DNA of 64,000 nt from Hydrogenophaga sp. Root209 (lineage in GTDB: Bacteria > Pseudomonadota > Gammaproteobacteria > Burkholderiales > Burkholderiaceae_C), in the NCBI RefSeq assembly GCF_001428625.1, contig NZ_LMIE01000012.1, positions 11,182 to 75,181 on the forward strand, read 5' to 3'. The translations under genes and the position numbers were made by a program. Shown piece after piece: positions 36,806 to 44,257 of the stretch; position 1 is the first letter of the stretch, and each line of letters starts with the position of its first letter. The notes beneath the pieces were generated by a model. That model did no database searches, was not told where the DNA came from, and saw nothing but the letters and a program-made list of their open reading frames with translations.

Positions 36806-37485
36806 CAGAAGTCCCCCGGTCCGTTTTTGGGCAGACCCAGGCCACCGAGACCGGCGCGGGTCATGGGGCCGCCCAAGGGAGCGCGCGGCGCCACGCGCCA
36901 GTCGGCGGCGAGGTTGAAGCGCGCCTGCTCCATGCGGTTGTGAATGACGAACAGCAGTTTGCTCTGCCACTGGGACTCGAAAACATCGAGCGGCACGGCG
37001 CGCGTGCCCTGAGACGGATCACCCACGAGCACGCGGTCGTCTTGCAGCCCCTTGATCACGACGAAATGCTGGTAGCCGTTCTGGTTGATCAGCACGATGG
37101 CGGGAATGCGCGCCTCCAGCAGCTTGCGCAAGGGTTGCTCGAAGCCATCGGCCTCGAAGCCGAGGCTGGCCAGAAATCGCTTCATGTCCAGCAGCGAGAA
37201 GCCTTCGCGCTGGATCTTGGGCTGGTCACCCTGCGCATACATCCGGGTAAACACGGTCTGCTCGTCGATCGCGGTGCCGTAGTGGTGGGTCAGCAGCGTG
37301 GCGATGGCCGCCGATCCGCAACTGAAGTCGTATTGCTGCATCAGGGTGCCGGCCAGGCGGGCCTGCCGGATGCTGGTCACGGGCATGGTCACGTCGCCCG
37401 CCCCCGTGGCGGGGAAGTGCGCGGTCTGCGCACCCACCGATGAGGCAGCGCACAGCAGCACGAACAACAGCGGATGCAGTGACAT
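36805..37485 (-). CDS. Periplasmic C39-family cysteine peptidase, FapD-like
   Basis: A 226-residue protein with signal peptide ending SVGAQ (20). The papain-like C39 domain has the oxyanion Gln and catalytic Cys in QQYDFSCGSAA (Cys56), His140 (GYQHFVVI) and Asp156 (VGDPSQG). C39 domains cleave leader peptides after double Gly in bacteriocin transporters; the free-standing, exported form is typical of Fap systems, where FapD acts on the amyloid subunits. The last 35 residues are Gly/Pro-rich (GGPMTRAGLGGLG). All catalytic residues are present. Confidence 0.85.
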   Translation of the reverse strand: MSLHPLLFVLLCAASSVGAQTAHFPATGAGDVTMPVTSIRQARLAGTLMQQYDFSCGSAAIATLLTHHYGTAIDEQTVFTRMYAQGDQPKIQREGFSLLDMKRFLASLGFEADGFEQPLRKLLEARIPAIVLINQNGYQHFVVIKGLQDDRVLVGDPSQGTRAVPLDVFESQWQSKLLFVIHNRMEQARFNLAADWRVAPRAPLGGPMTRAGLGGLGLPKNGPGDF

Positions 37486-37499
37486 GGCGCGATCCCGGT

Positions 37500-37850
37500 T
37501 CAGTTCATCTGCAGGTTGAGGATCACGGCGTTCTGGATCAGCACGTTCGCGCCCGAGTTCTGGATCACGACGGGCATGCCGCTCATGTTGGCGAAAGCGC
37601 CCGCGCTGATGGCGTTGTTGCCGGTGTTGACATGACGGGCCGTGTTGTCGGCGGTGGTGCCTGTCAAGGTCATGTCGTTGCGCACGCGGGTGCTGCCGCC
37701 GCGCTGGTCGGCAAGCGTGGCGGCGTCCACCGCCTGGGCCACAAAGCCGGACGGTGCGGACACCTTGGCCGTCTGTGCGTGGGCAGGCCCGGTGAGCGAC
37801 GCCGCGCCAAGCAGCCACGCGGCTGCGCAAAGGAATCGGTTCGGGGTCAT
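37500..37850 (-). CDS. Small secreted protein of the amyloid-like cluster
   Basis: A 116-residue exported protein; signal peptide ends PAHAQ (26). It has TLADQRGG (45-52), a Thr/Asn-rich middle (TLTGTTADNTARHVNTGNN) and a C terminus VIQNSGANVLIQNAVILNLQ (95-114). The last part resembles the ends of the Gly-rich protein and of the FapE-like protein. ATG 37850 follows a good ribosome-binding site (AGGGAG). I do not recognise a named family; it may be a nucleator or minor subunit. Confidence 0.75.
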   Translation of the reverse strand: MTPNRFLCAAAWLLGAASLTGPAHAQTAKVSAPSGFVAQAVDAATLADQRGGSTRVRNDMTLTGTTADNTARHVNTGNNAISAGAFANMSGMPVVIQNSGANVLIQNAVILNLQMN

Positions 37851-37946
37851 GGTGCTCCCTCTGTCGTCGGAAGGGTGGGCAGGACGCACCGCGCGGGCGT
37901 CGATGCAGGGACGCGCCAGGCGCCGCGCGGTGTGATCCGTCAGCGC

Positions 37947-39131
37947 TCAGTTGCCAACGGCCAGGTTGGCCTGCACGTTCACGCTTTGCTGGACCAGCGA
38001 GGAGATCCCGCTGTTCTGGCTGGCGATCATGATGCCCGCGGCCGATTGCCCGACGCTGGTCATGGTGTTGGCCATGCTGAAGGTGCCGGCGTTGACGTTG
38101 TTCGTCCCGCCTGCGCCACCCGTGCCGCCCGCGCCGTTGCCGCCGGTGCCGCCGTTGGCGGTGACGGTGCCACCACTGCCGGCGCCGCCAGTGCCGCCTG
38201 TGCCACTGCCACCTGAGCCACCGTTGCCGGCGGCGTTGGAGCCGTTGCTGGCGCTGCCGTTGGTGGCGCTGCCATTGTTGGCGGGGCCACCCGCACCACC
38301 GGTGCCTGCGCCCCCGTTGCGGGTGCTTCCACCGCCAGCGCTGCTGGCCGTGCCGCCCGTGCCGCTGGGTGTGGATGCGCCTGCGGTCCCGGTAGTTCCA
38401 CCGTCACCGGCATTGCCCGCGCCACGTTCGCGACCGCCGTTGGCCGAGCCCGTGTTGCCGCCATCGCCATGGCCATGGCCATTGGCAGAAGCCTCGCCGC
38501 CACTGTCGCCGCCGTTGGCACCGCCGCCGTAGCCCTTGCCGCCGTCACCGGCCTTGGCGCTGCCGTTGCGAGCGCTTCCATTGCTCGCGTCGCCATTGGA
38601 GGCGTCGCCGCCTGCCGCGCCAACGGCGCCCACACCGCCTGCGCCGTTGCCACCGGTGCCCGAGCCGCTGGCGCTGCCGCCATAGCCCTTGCCGCCGTAG
38701 CCACCATAGGCTTTGCCGCCGTCGGCACTGCCGGTGTTGTAGGCGTTGTTGCCAATGCCGTAGGCACTGTTGCCGCTCACCGTGCCGTGCAGTTTGCTGG
38801 TGGCGGTGACGGTCGTCACGTTGAACGCGTTGCTGAAGGTGCCGGTCGAGCCGTTGTTCAGCGCAGCCGAGCGCGCGGCATCTGCTTTGGCATCGCCAGA
38901 TTTCTTGTTGGTGCTGCTGTCGGTACGGGTGTCCGTGTTCGCATTGGTGTGCGTGTGTGTCTTCGTGCTGGTGTTGGCGTTGGTGTGTGTCTTCGTGCTG
39001 GTAGAGGTGCTGGTGTTGGTGTTGGTGGCGGTACTGCCGTCATCCGTGATCTGCTTGGTGGTGTTGGCCTGCGCCAGGCCGCTGAGACCGAACGCAACTG
39101 CCATGGCCGAAGCCAGAAGTGTCTTCTTCAT
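37947..39131 (-). CDS. Gly-rich secreted protein, candidate amyloid subunit
   Basis: A 394-residue exported protein. The signal peptide (MKKTLLASAMAVAFGLSGLA) ends near 22. Residues 33-75 are an extreme Thr/Asn/Ser/Lys/His stretch. Residues 115-350 are Gly/Asn/Ala/Ser-rich, with GGKGYGG-like units and no Cys. The C terminus (345-394) is a distinct domain containing SQNSGISSLVQQSVNVQ. Low complexity plus a conserved C-terminal Q/N motif fits a functional amyloid or fibre subunit. ATG 39131 is preceded by GGAGG. It is the first gene after the sigma-54 promoter. Confidence 0.8.
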   Translation of the reverse strand: MKKTLLASAMAVAFGLSGLAQANTTKQITDDGSTATNTNTSTSTSTKTHTNANTSTKTHTHTNANTDTRTDSSTNKKSGDAKADAARSAALNNGSTGTFSNAFNVTTVTATSKLHGTVSGNSAYGIGNNAYNTGSADGGKAYGGYGGKGYGGSASGSGTGGNGAGGVGAVGAAGGDASNGDASNGSARNGSAKAGDGGKGYGGGANGGDSGGEASANGHGHGDGGNTGSANGGRERGAGNAGDGGTTGTAGASTPSGTGGTASSAGGGSTRNGGAGTGGAGGPANNGSATNGSASNGSNAAGNGGSGGSGTGGTGGAGSGGTVTANGGTGGNGAGGTGGAGGTNNVNAGTFSMANTMTSVGQSAAGIMIASQNSGISSLVQQSVNVQANLAVGN

Positions 39132-39199
39132 AGGTCCTCCGAAAGTTGATTGAAACGAGAACAGGGTTGAGTTGCGCAGGCGCAAATCAGAGGGTTCTC

Positions 39200-39216
39200 T
39201 GCAACTTCGGTGCCAC
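39200..39216 (-). promoter_or_regulatory. Sigma-54 (-24/-12) promoter
   Basis: On the minus strand the sequence GTGGCACCGAAGTTGCA matches TGGCAC-N5-TTGC exactly, with GG at -24 and GC at -12 spaced by ten bases. Transcription would start near 39189 and run into the Gly-rich gene. The cluster encodes its own sigma-54 activator with an intact GAFTGA loop. Confidence 0.85.
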
Positions 39217-39323
39217 ACGTCGCGTGGGTGCGGTCGAAGCTGTCCACCAGAGGGGAAACAACGTTTTCGCGGTCCAGCGCGTGGTCTGCGCGCTGAGCCT
39301 TGGTCTCCGGTTTTGGCAACAAC

Positions 39324-39341
39324 TGTCACACGCTGTTGACA
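39324..39341. promoter_or_regulatory. Activator-binding dyad, copy 1 (variant)
   Basis: TGTCA (39324-39328), eight bases, TGACA (39337-39341). It shares arms and spacing with the two other copies, but the spacer differs (CACGCTGT). It lies about 110 bp upstream of the -24 element. Confidence 0.6.
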
Positions 39342-39412
39342 CGCTCGGCGCACGCTGCCGAGGCGCTCAGGCTGTGCCACCCCCAAAACACTCACCGCGA
39401 CCAGCGCCTCCG

Positions 39413-39430
39413 TGTCACAACCATGTGACA
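39413..39430. promoter_or_regulatory. Activator-binding dyad, copy 2 (best)
   Basis: TGTCACAACCATGTGACA, which extends to a perfect 8-bp inverted repeat GTGTCACA-ACCA-TGTGACAC at 39412-39431. It is about 200 bp upstream of the sigma-54 -24 element, a normal distance for an enhancer. Confidence 0.7.
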
Positions 39431-39517
39431 CGGGTTGACGCTCTTGCACGCATCCGGGCGGCGCAATACAGGGACCTTTACGCAGGCACAGCCCCTTGCA
39501 AGCGGCCGTCGAAGGAC

Positions 39518-39535
39518 TGCCACAACCGTGTGACA
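39518..39535. promoter_or_regulatory. Activator-binding dyad, copy 3
   Basis: TGCCACAACCGTGTGACA differs from copy 2 at two positions. It is about 300 bp upstream of the sigma-54 promoter and about 105 bp before the start of the plus-strand gene. Confidence 0.65.
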
Positions 39536-39639
39536 GCCGTCAGCAATGGTCCCCCAGCCCGGCTGCGGTGGCCGGGGGTTGATGTAAGAATGCAACGGCC
39601 TCGGCGACCGACAGGTTGCAAACCCACACTGGAATTGTC

Positions 39640-41802
39640 GTGACCTTTCGAAAACTCTTGCTGCTGGCGGCGGTGCTGCTGGGCATTGCGGTCTTTTTCT
39701 TTTTCGATCTGGGCCATTTCCTCAGCCTGAACTACCTCAAACAAAGCCAGGCCAACTTCGAGGCGCTCTACGCCGCCGAGCCGCTGAAGATCTCGCTGGC
39801 GTACTTCACCCTCTATGTGGTGGCCAGCGCGCTCTCGTTCCCCGGCGCGACCATCATCACGCTGGCCGGCGGCGCCATCTTCGGGCTGTGGTGGGGCACG
39901 CTGCTGGTGTCGTTTGCCTCCAGCCTGGGCGCCACGCTGGCGTTTCTGGTCTCGCGCTTCGTGCTGCGCGACAGCATCGAGGCGAAGTTCGGCAACCGCC
40001 TGGCCGAGATCAACCGCGGCATCGAGAAGGACGGCGCGTTCTACCTGTTCACGCTGCGGCTGATCCCGGTGGTGCCGTTCTTCGTGATCAACCTGGTGAT
40101 GGGCCTCACCAAGATGAAGGCGCTGACCTTCTACGCGGTGAGCCAGATCGGCATGCTGGCCGGCACGCTGGTGTATGTGAACGCGGGCACGCAGCTGGCG
40201 CAGATCGATTCGCTCCAGGGCATCCTGAGCCCGGCGCTGCTGGGTTCGTTCGTGCTGCTGGGCGTGTTTCCGTTGATCGCGAAGTGGATCGTGGGCCTGC
40301 TGCAGAAGCGCAAGGTGTATGCGCGCTGGGCCAGCGTGAAGCCCGCGCGATTCGACCGCAACCTGATCGTGATCGGCGCCGGTGCGGGCGGCCTGGTGTC
40401 GGCCTACATCGCGGCGGTGGTCAAGGCCAAGGTCACGCTGGTCGAGTCCCACAAGATGGGCGGCGATTGCCTGAACTACGGCTGCGTGCCGAGCAAGGCG
40501 CTCATCAAGAGCGCCAAGCTGGCCCACCAGATGCGCCATGGCCAGACCTACGGCCTCAACAGCACCCAACCCACCTTCAGCTTCAAGGCGGTGATGCAGC
40601 GCATCCAGGCCATCGTGCGCGCCATCGAGCCGCACGACAGCGTGGAGCGCTACACGGGTCTGGGTGTGGAGGTGCTGCAGGGCTACGCGAAACTGGTGAA
40701 CCCGTGGACGGTGGAGATTGCCTTGAACGACGGCAGCACGCAGACGCTCACCACGCGCAGCATCGTGATCGCCGCCGGTGCCAGGCCCTTCGTGCCATCT
40801 CTGCCCGGTCTGGACGACAGCGGCTATGTGACCAGCGACACCCTGTGGGAGAAGTTCGGCCAGCTCGACGAAGCGCCCAAACGCCTGGTGGTGTTGGGCG
40901 GTGGTCCCATCGGCTGCGAACTCGCGCAAAGTTTTGCGCGCCTGGGTTCCCGGGTGACGCAGGTGGAGATGGCGCCGCGCGTGATGGCGCGTGAAGACGA
41001 AGAGGTGAGTGAGCTGGCGCGCCAAGCGCTCATGAAAGACGGTGTGGATGTGCGCACCGGTCACAAGGCGCTGCGGGTGGACAGCAGGGATGGTGTGAAG
41101 GCCATCGTGGTGGAGCACGCCGGCGTCGAGCAACGCATCGAATTCGACGAGCTGCTGTGCGCCGTGGGCCGCAGCGCGCGCCTCACCGGCTACGGCCTCG
41201 AAGCGCTCGGCATTCCGACAAACAAGACGGTGGAGACCAACGAGTACATGCAGACGCTCTACCCCAACATCTACGCGGCTGGCGACGTGGCCGGTCCTTA
41301 CCAGTTCACCCACGTGGCGGCGCACCAGGCCTGGTACGCGGCGGTCAACGCGCTGTTCGGCGATTTCAAGAAGTTCAAGGCCGACTACCGCGTGATCCCC
41401 TGGGCCACCTTCATCGATCCCGAGGTGGCGCGCGTGGGCCTGAATGAGCAGGAGGCGAGAGAACAAGGCATCGCGGTGGAGGTGACGAAGTACGGCATCG
41501 ACGACCTGGACCGCGCCATCGCCGACAGCGAGGCGCACGGTTTCGTGAAGGTGCTCACCGCGCCGGGCAAAGACACCATCCTGGGCGTGACCATCGTCGG
41601 CACGCACGCGGGCGACCTGCTGGCCGAGTACGTGCTGGCCATGAAACACGGCCTGGGCCTGAACAAGATCCTGGGCACCATCCACACCTACCCCACGCTT
41701 TCCGAAGCCAACAAATACGCCGCCGGAGAATGGAAACGCGCGCACGCGCCGCACAAACTGCTGGCCTGGGTGGGCAGGTTCCACGACTGGCGGCGGGGGT
41801 GA
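39640..41802 (+). CDS. VTT (TVP38/DedA-like) membrane domain fused to a pyridine-nucleotide disulfide oxidoreductase
   Basis: A 720-residue fusion. Residues 1-225 are a VTT membrane domain with five to six hydrophobic segments (ALSFPGATIITLAGGAIFG, then LRLIPVVPFFVINLVMG). Residues 240-720 are a flavoprotein reductase: FAD motif GAGAGGLVSAYIAA, redox pair CLNYGC (Cys277, Cys282), NAD(P) motif GGGPIGCELAQSFARLG, and the C-terminal HTYPTLSE. It lacks the mercury-binding Cys pair at the end, so it is not a mercuric reductase. The start is GTG 39640; a TTG at 39616 is possible. The stop overlaps the next ATG. Confidence 0.88.
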   Translation: MTFRKLLLLAAVLLGIAVFFFFDLGHFLSLNYLKQSQANFEALYAAEPLKISLAYFTLYVVASALSFPGATIITLAGGAIFGLWWGTLLVSFASSLGATLAFLVSRFVLRDSIEAKFGNRLAEINRGIEKDGAFYLFTLRLIPVVPFFVINLVMGLTKMKALTFYAVSQIGMLAGTLVYVNAGTQLAQIDSLQGILSPALLGSFVLLGVFPLIAKWIVGLLQKRKVYARWASVKPARFDRNLIVIGAGAGGLVSAYIAAVVKAKVTLVESHKMGGDCLNYGCVPSKALIKSAKLAHQMRHGQTYGLNSTQPTFSFKAVMQRIQAIVRAIEPHDSVERYTGLGVEVLQGYAKLVNPWTVEIALNDGSTQTLTTRSIVIAAGARPFVPSLPGLDDSGYVTSDTLWEKFGQLDEAPKRLVVLGGGPIGCELAQSFARLGSRVTQVEMAPRVMAREDEEVSELARQALMKDGVDVRTGHKALRVDSRDGVKAIVVEHAGVEQRIEFDELLCAVGRSARLTGYGLEALGIPTNKTVETNEYMQTLYPNIYAAGDVAGPYQFTHVAAHQAWYAAVNALFGDFKKFKADYRVIPWATFIDPEVARVGLNEQEAREQGIAVEVTKYGIDDLDRAIADSEAHGFVKVLTAPGKDTILGVTIVGTHAGDLLAEYVLAMKHGLGLNKILGTIHTYPTLSEANKYAAGEWKRAHAPHKLLAWVGRFHDWRRG

Positions 41803-42554
41803 TGGCGCTGGCCCGCGTTCTGGCGGCGGCATGGCTCGCCACCTGCCTGAGCGCACAGGCCCAGACGCCCCTGCCTGCGCTGGTGCAGGCCGATGGCGCG
41901 CTCAACCCCGTCTGGCGATTCGTGGGGTTCCCCAAGGCCCGGGCCGACATCCCGTCCACCCGCTTTGAAGCCGGCCGCGCCGACGGCGTGGCCGCCGTGC
42001 AGGTGATCACGGCAGCGAGCTACGGCACGCTGGTGCACGACTGGAGCGGCGCCGCACCGGCCCGGCTGCAGTGGCGTTGGCGCCTCGACCAGCCGCTCTC
42101 GGGTGGCCAGAGCGCGCCCGACATCCTCACCAAGGCCGGCGACGACGCGGCGCTCAAGGTCTGCGTGATGTTCGACCACGCGCTGGACCGCGTGCCCTTT
42201 GTGGAACGCACGGTGCTGCGCATTGCCCGCAGCGTGAGCGGCGAGGCCTTGCCGGCCGCCACCGTCTGCTACGCGTGGGACAGCACCCACCCGGCCCTCA
42301 CGCAGGGCGCCAACCCCTACACCAAACGCGTGCGTTTCATCAGCCTGCAAGGCACAGGCGCACCGCTGGCGCGCTGGATGGCCGAGTCGCGTGACGTGGC
42401 GCAGGACTTCGCCACGCTGTTCGCCGACGAGTTGCCCGCAGGCGCTGCAGCGCCGCGCATCACACGCGTGCTGCTGGGCGCCGACAGCGACAACACCGCC
42501 AGCACCAGCAGGGGCTGGGTGGCCGATCTGCGCTGGACAGACCTCACACCTTGA
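41802..42554 (+). CDS. Exported DUF3047 protein
   Basis: A 250-residue protein with signal peptide ending LSAQAQ (21). It has a jelly-roll-like pattern typical of DUF3047: LQWRWRLDQPL, GDDAALKVCVMFD, ATVCYAWDS and ITRVLLGADSDNTAS. The function of the family is unknown. Its ATG overlaps the stop of the VTT-reductase gene, so the two are translated together. Confidence 0.85.
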   Translation: MALARVLAAAWLATCLSAQAQTPLPALVQADGALNPVWRFVGFPKARADIPSTRFEAGRADGVAAVQVITAASYGTLVHDWSGAAPARLQWRWRLDQPLSGGQSAPDILTKAGDDAALKVCVMFDHALDRVPFVERTVLRIARSVSGEALPAATVCYAWDSTHPALTQGANPYTKRVRFISLQGTGAPLARWMAESRDVAQDFATLFADELPAGAAAPRITRVLLGADSDNTASTSRGWVADLRWTDLTP

Positions 42555-42577
42555 CACGCCACGTACCATCGGAACCC

Positions 42578-43789
42578 ATGCACCACGGCATCAAGAAACT
42601 CCTCCTGCTCGGCGCCGGCCATGCCCATGTGCATGTGCTCGCCAGCCTGGCGCAACACCGCCCTGCCGATCTGGACGTGACGGTGCTCACGCCCTACGCC
42701 TACCAGACCTACAGCGGCATGACGCCCGGCTACGTGGCGGGCCACTACACCGAGGCCGACTGCCGCATCGAACTGGAGCCGCTGGTGCGCGCGGCCGCAG
42801 CGCGCTGGGTGCAGGGGCGCTGCACCGGGATCGATCCGGTGGGCAACACGGTGAGCGTGGCGGCGGCCGGCGGCGCGCAAGGCGTGCCCGCCACGCTGGG
42901 CTTTGATGCGCTGTCCATCGACACCGGCGCGGTGATCGACCGCGCGCGCCTGGAAGCCGACATGCCGGGCGCGGCCACCCACGCACTCGCCGTGCGCCCC
43001 ATCGAAGCCTTCGCCCAGCTCTGGCCTCAGGTGCTGGCACTCGCGCAGCAAAAGCCGGTGTCGCTCGCGGTGGTGGGCGCGGGCGCGGCGGGCATCGAAC
43101 TCATCTTCGCCGCCGAGCAGGGCATTCGCCAGCAGGGCATGCCGGGCGCGCGCTTCACGCTCATCACCGGTGGCCCGGAAGTCGCCGACAACTACCGTCC
43201 CTCGGTGCAACGCAAGGTGCTGCGTCAGTTGAAGCAGCGCGGCATCACGGTGTTGCGCGAAACGTGCGTGGGCATTGGCGCCGGCGAGGTGATGCTGGGC
43301 AACGGCGCGCGGCTGGCCTGCGACGTGCCGCTGCTGGCCATCGGCACCCACGCACCGCCCTGGCTGCAGGGCGGCGGTCTGGCCTTGTCGGCATCCGGGC
43401 AGGTGCTGGTCAATGCATTCCAGCAAAGTACCAGCCACCCCCATGTGTTCGCCGCGGGCGATGTGGCCAGCCGGGCCGATGGGCCACACGCCAGAAGCGG
43501 CGTCTACGCGGTGCGCGCCGGCCCGCCGCTGGCGCACAACCTGCTGGCGTTTCACCAGCGCAAGCCCTTGAAGCCGCACCAGCCGCCCACGAACACGCTC
43601 AACCTGCTGTCGTGCGGCACCGGCCACGCCATCGCGAGCTACGGTCCGCTGAGCCTGGAGGGCGCCTGGGCCTGGCGCTGGAAGGACCGCATCGACCGGG
43701 GCTTCATCGAACGCTACCGATTGAACCCCACCCCCCGAAAGCCGGGCGCTGGCCCCGGCGCTCAGGCCTCGGGCGAACCGGTGTCCTGA
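42578..43789 (+). CDS. FAD/NAD(P)-dependent oxidoreductase of the SelD-associated type
   Basis: A 403-residue flavoprotein. The FAD motif is LLLGAGHAHVHVL, followed by YSGMTPGYVAGHY, an NAD(P) motif AVVGAGAAGIELIFAAE, and the C-terminal FAD contact VFAAGDVA. The GAGHAHVxVL and PGYxAGxY patterns mark the family that in many bacteria is fused to, or encoded next to, selenophosphate synthetase. Here selD/senC is 2.4 kb further on. I use ATG 42578; a TTG at 42551 is possible. The gene overlaps the convergent neighbour by 28 bases. Confidence 0.85.
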   Translation: MHHGIKKLLLLGAGHAHVHVLASLAQHRPADLDVTVLTPYAYQTYSGMTPGYVAGHYTEADCRIELEPLVRAAAARWVQGRCTGIDPVGNTVSVAAAGGAQGVPATLGFDALSIDTGAVIDRARLEADMPGAATHALAVRPIEAFAQLWPQVLALAQQKPVSLAVVGAGAAGIELIFAAEQGIRQQGMPGARFTLITGGPEVADNYRPSVQRKVLRQLKQRGITVLRETCVGIGAGEVMLGNGARLACDVPLLAIGTHAPPWLQGGGLALSASGQVLVNAFQQSTSHPHVFAAGDVASRADGPHARSGVYAVRAGPPLAHNLLAFHQRKPLKPHQPPTNTLNLLSCGTGHAIASYGPLSLEGAWAWRWKDRIDRGFIERYRLNPTPRKPGAGPGAQASGEPVS

Positions 43790-44172
43790 TCGCCGCGCTC
43801 CAGATCTTTTCGGGCCTCGCTGGCCAGCAACTGGTAGCGCCGTCGGAATTCGTCCAGGTTGTCCTGCTCCAGCTCTTCGAGGTCCAGCAGCGCGTTGTGC
43901 GCGCCCCGGGTGGCGCGGATCAACTCATCGATCTTGATCTGCAAGGCTTCGGAATCGCGGTTCTGCGTGTTCTGGATCAGGAACACCATGAGAAAGGTGA
44001 CGATGGTGGTGCCGGTGTTGATCACCAGCTGCCAGGTGTCGCTGAAGCCGAACAAGGGCCCGGTGACCAACCAGACCACGATCACCGCGGCGGCGAGCGC
44101 AAACGTCTTGGGTCGTCCGCTCATTCGGGCGATGCTCTTCGCAAAGTTTGAATACCAGGCCCGATTGTTCAT
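43762..44172 (-). CDS. Low-affinity iron permease family protein
   Basis: A 136-residue protein with two membrane segments (about 25-45 and 50-70), containing GPLFGFSDTWQLVINTGTTI and FLIQNTQNRD, the signature of the Fet4-like bacterial family. The acidic soluble tail forms a helix. The family name is historical; iron transport is not shown for the bacterial members. ATG 44172 follows AGGAG at 44184-44188. Confidence 0.85.
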   Translation of the reverse strand: MNNRAWYSNFAKSIARMSGRPKTFALAAAVIVVWLVTGPLFGFSDTWQLVINTGTTIVTFLMVFLIQNTQNRDSEALQIKIDELIRATRGAHNALLDLEELEQDNLDEFRRRYQLLASEARKDLERGDQDTGSPEA

Positions 44173-44257
44173 GTTGAAATTTCTCCTGTAACGTGTGGGC
44201 GGCCCCGCCGCCACCCGCAGCATTCTTCACCGCTTTGTCACCCGACCATACAACGCC

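Larger units (their letters stand above)
39132..39639. promoter_or_regulatory. 508-bp regulatory region of the amyloid-like cluster
   Basis: There is no gene in this gap between the Gly-rich protein (minus strand) and the VTT-reductase fusion (plus strand). It contains a sigma-54 promoter and three spaced dyads for an activator, listed separately. A leader of about 58 bases would precede the Gly-rich start codon. The dyad nearest 39530 could also affect the plus-strand gene. Confidence 0.7.

Noticed and set aside
38060-38767. Imperfect short repeats (GGC/GCC-rich) suggestive of a CRISPR or minisatellite
   Set aside because: They are codons of the Gly/Asn/Ala-rich protein in one frame, without regular spacing or spacers. 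No CRISPR array is present in the window.
39640-41802. Mercuric reductase
   Set aside because: The reductase half lacks both the N-terminal heavy-metal domain and the C-terminal Cys pair. No other mer genes are nearby.
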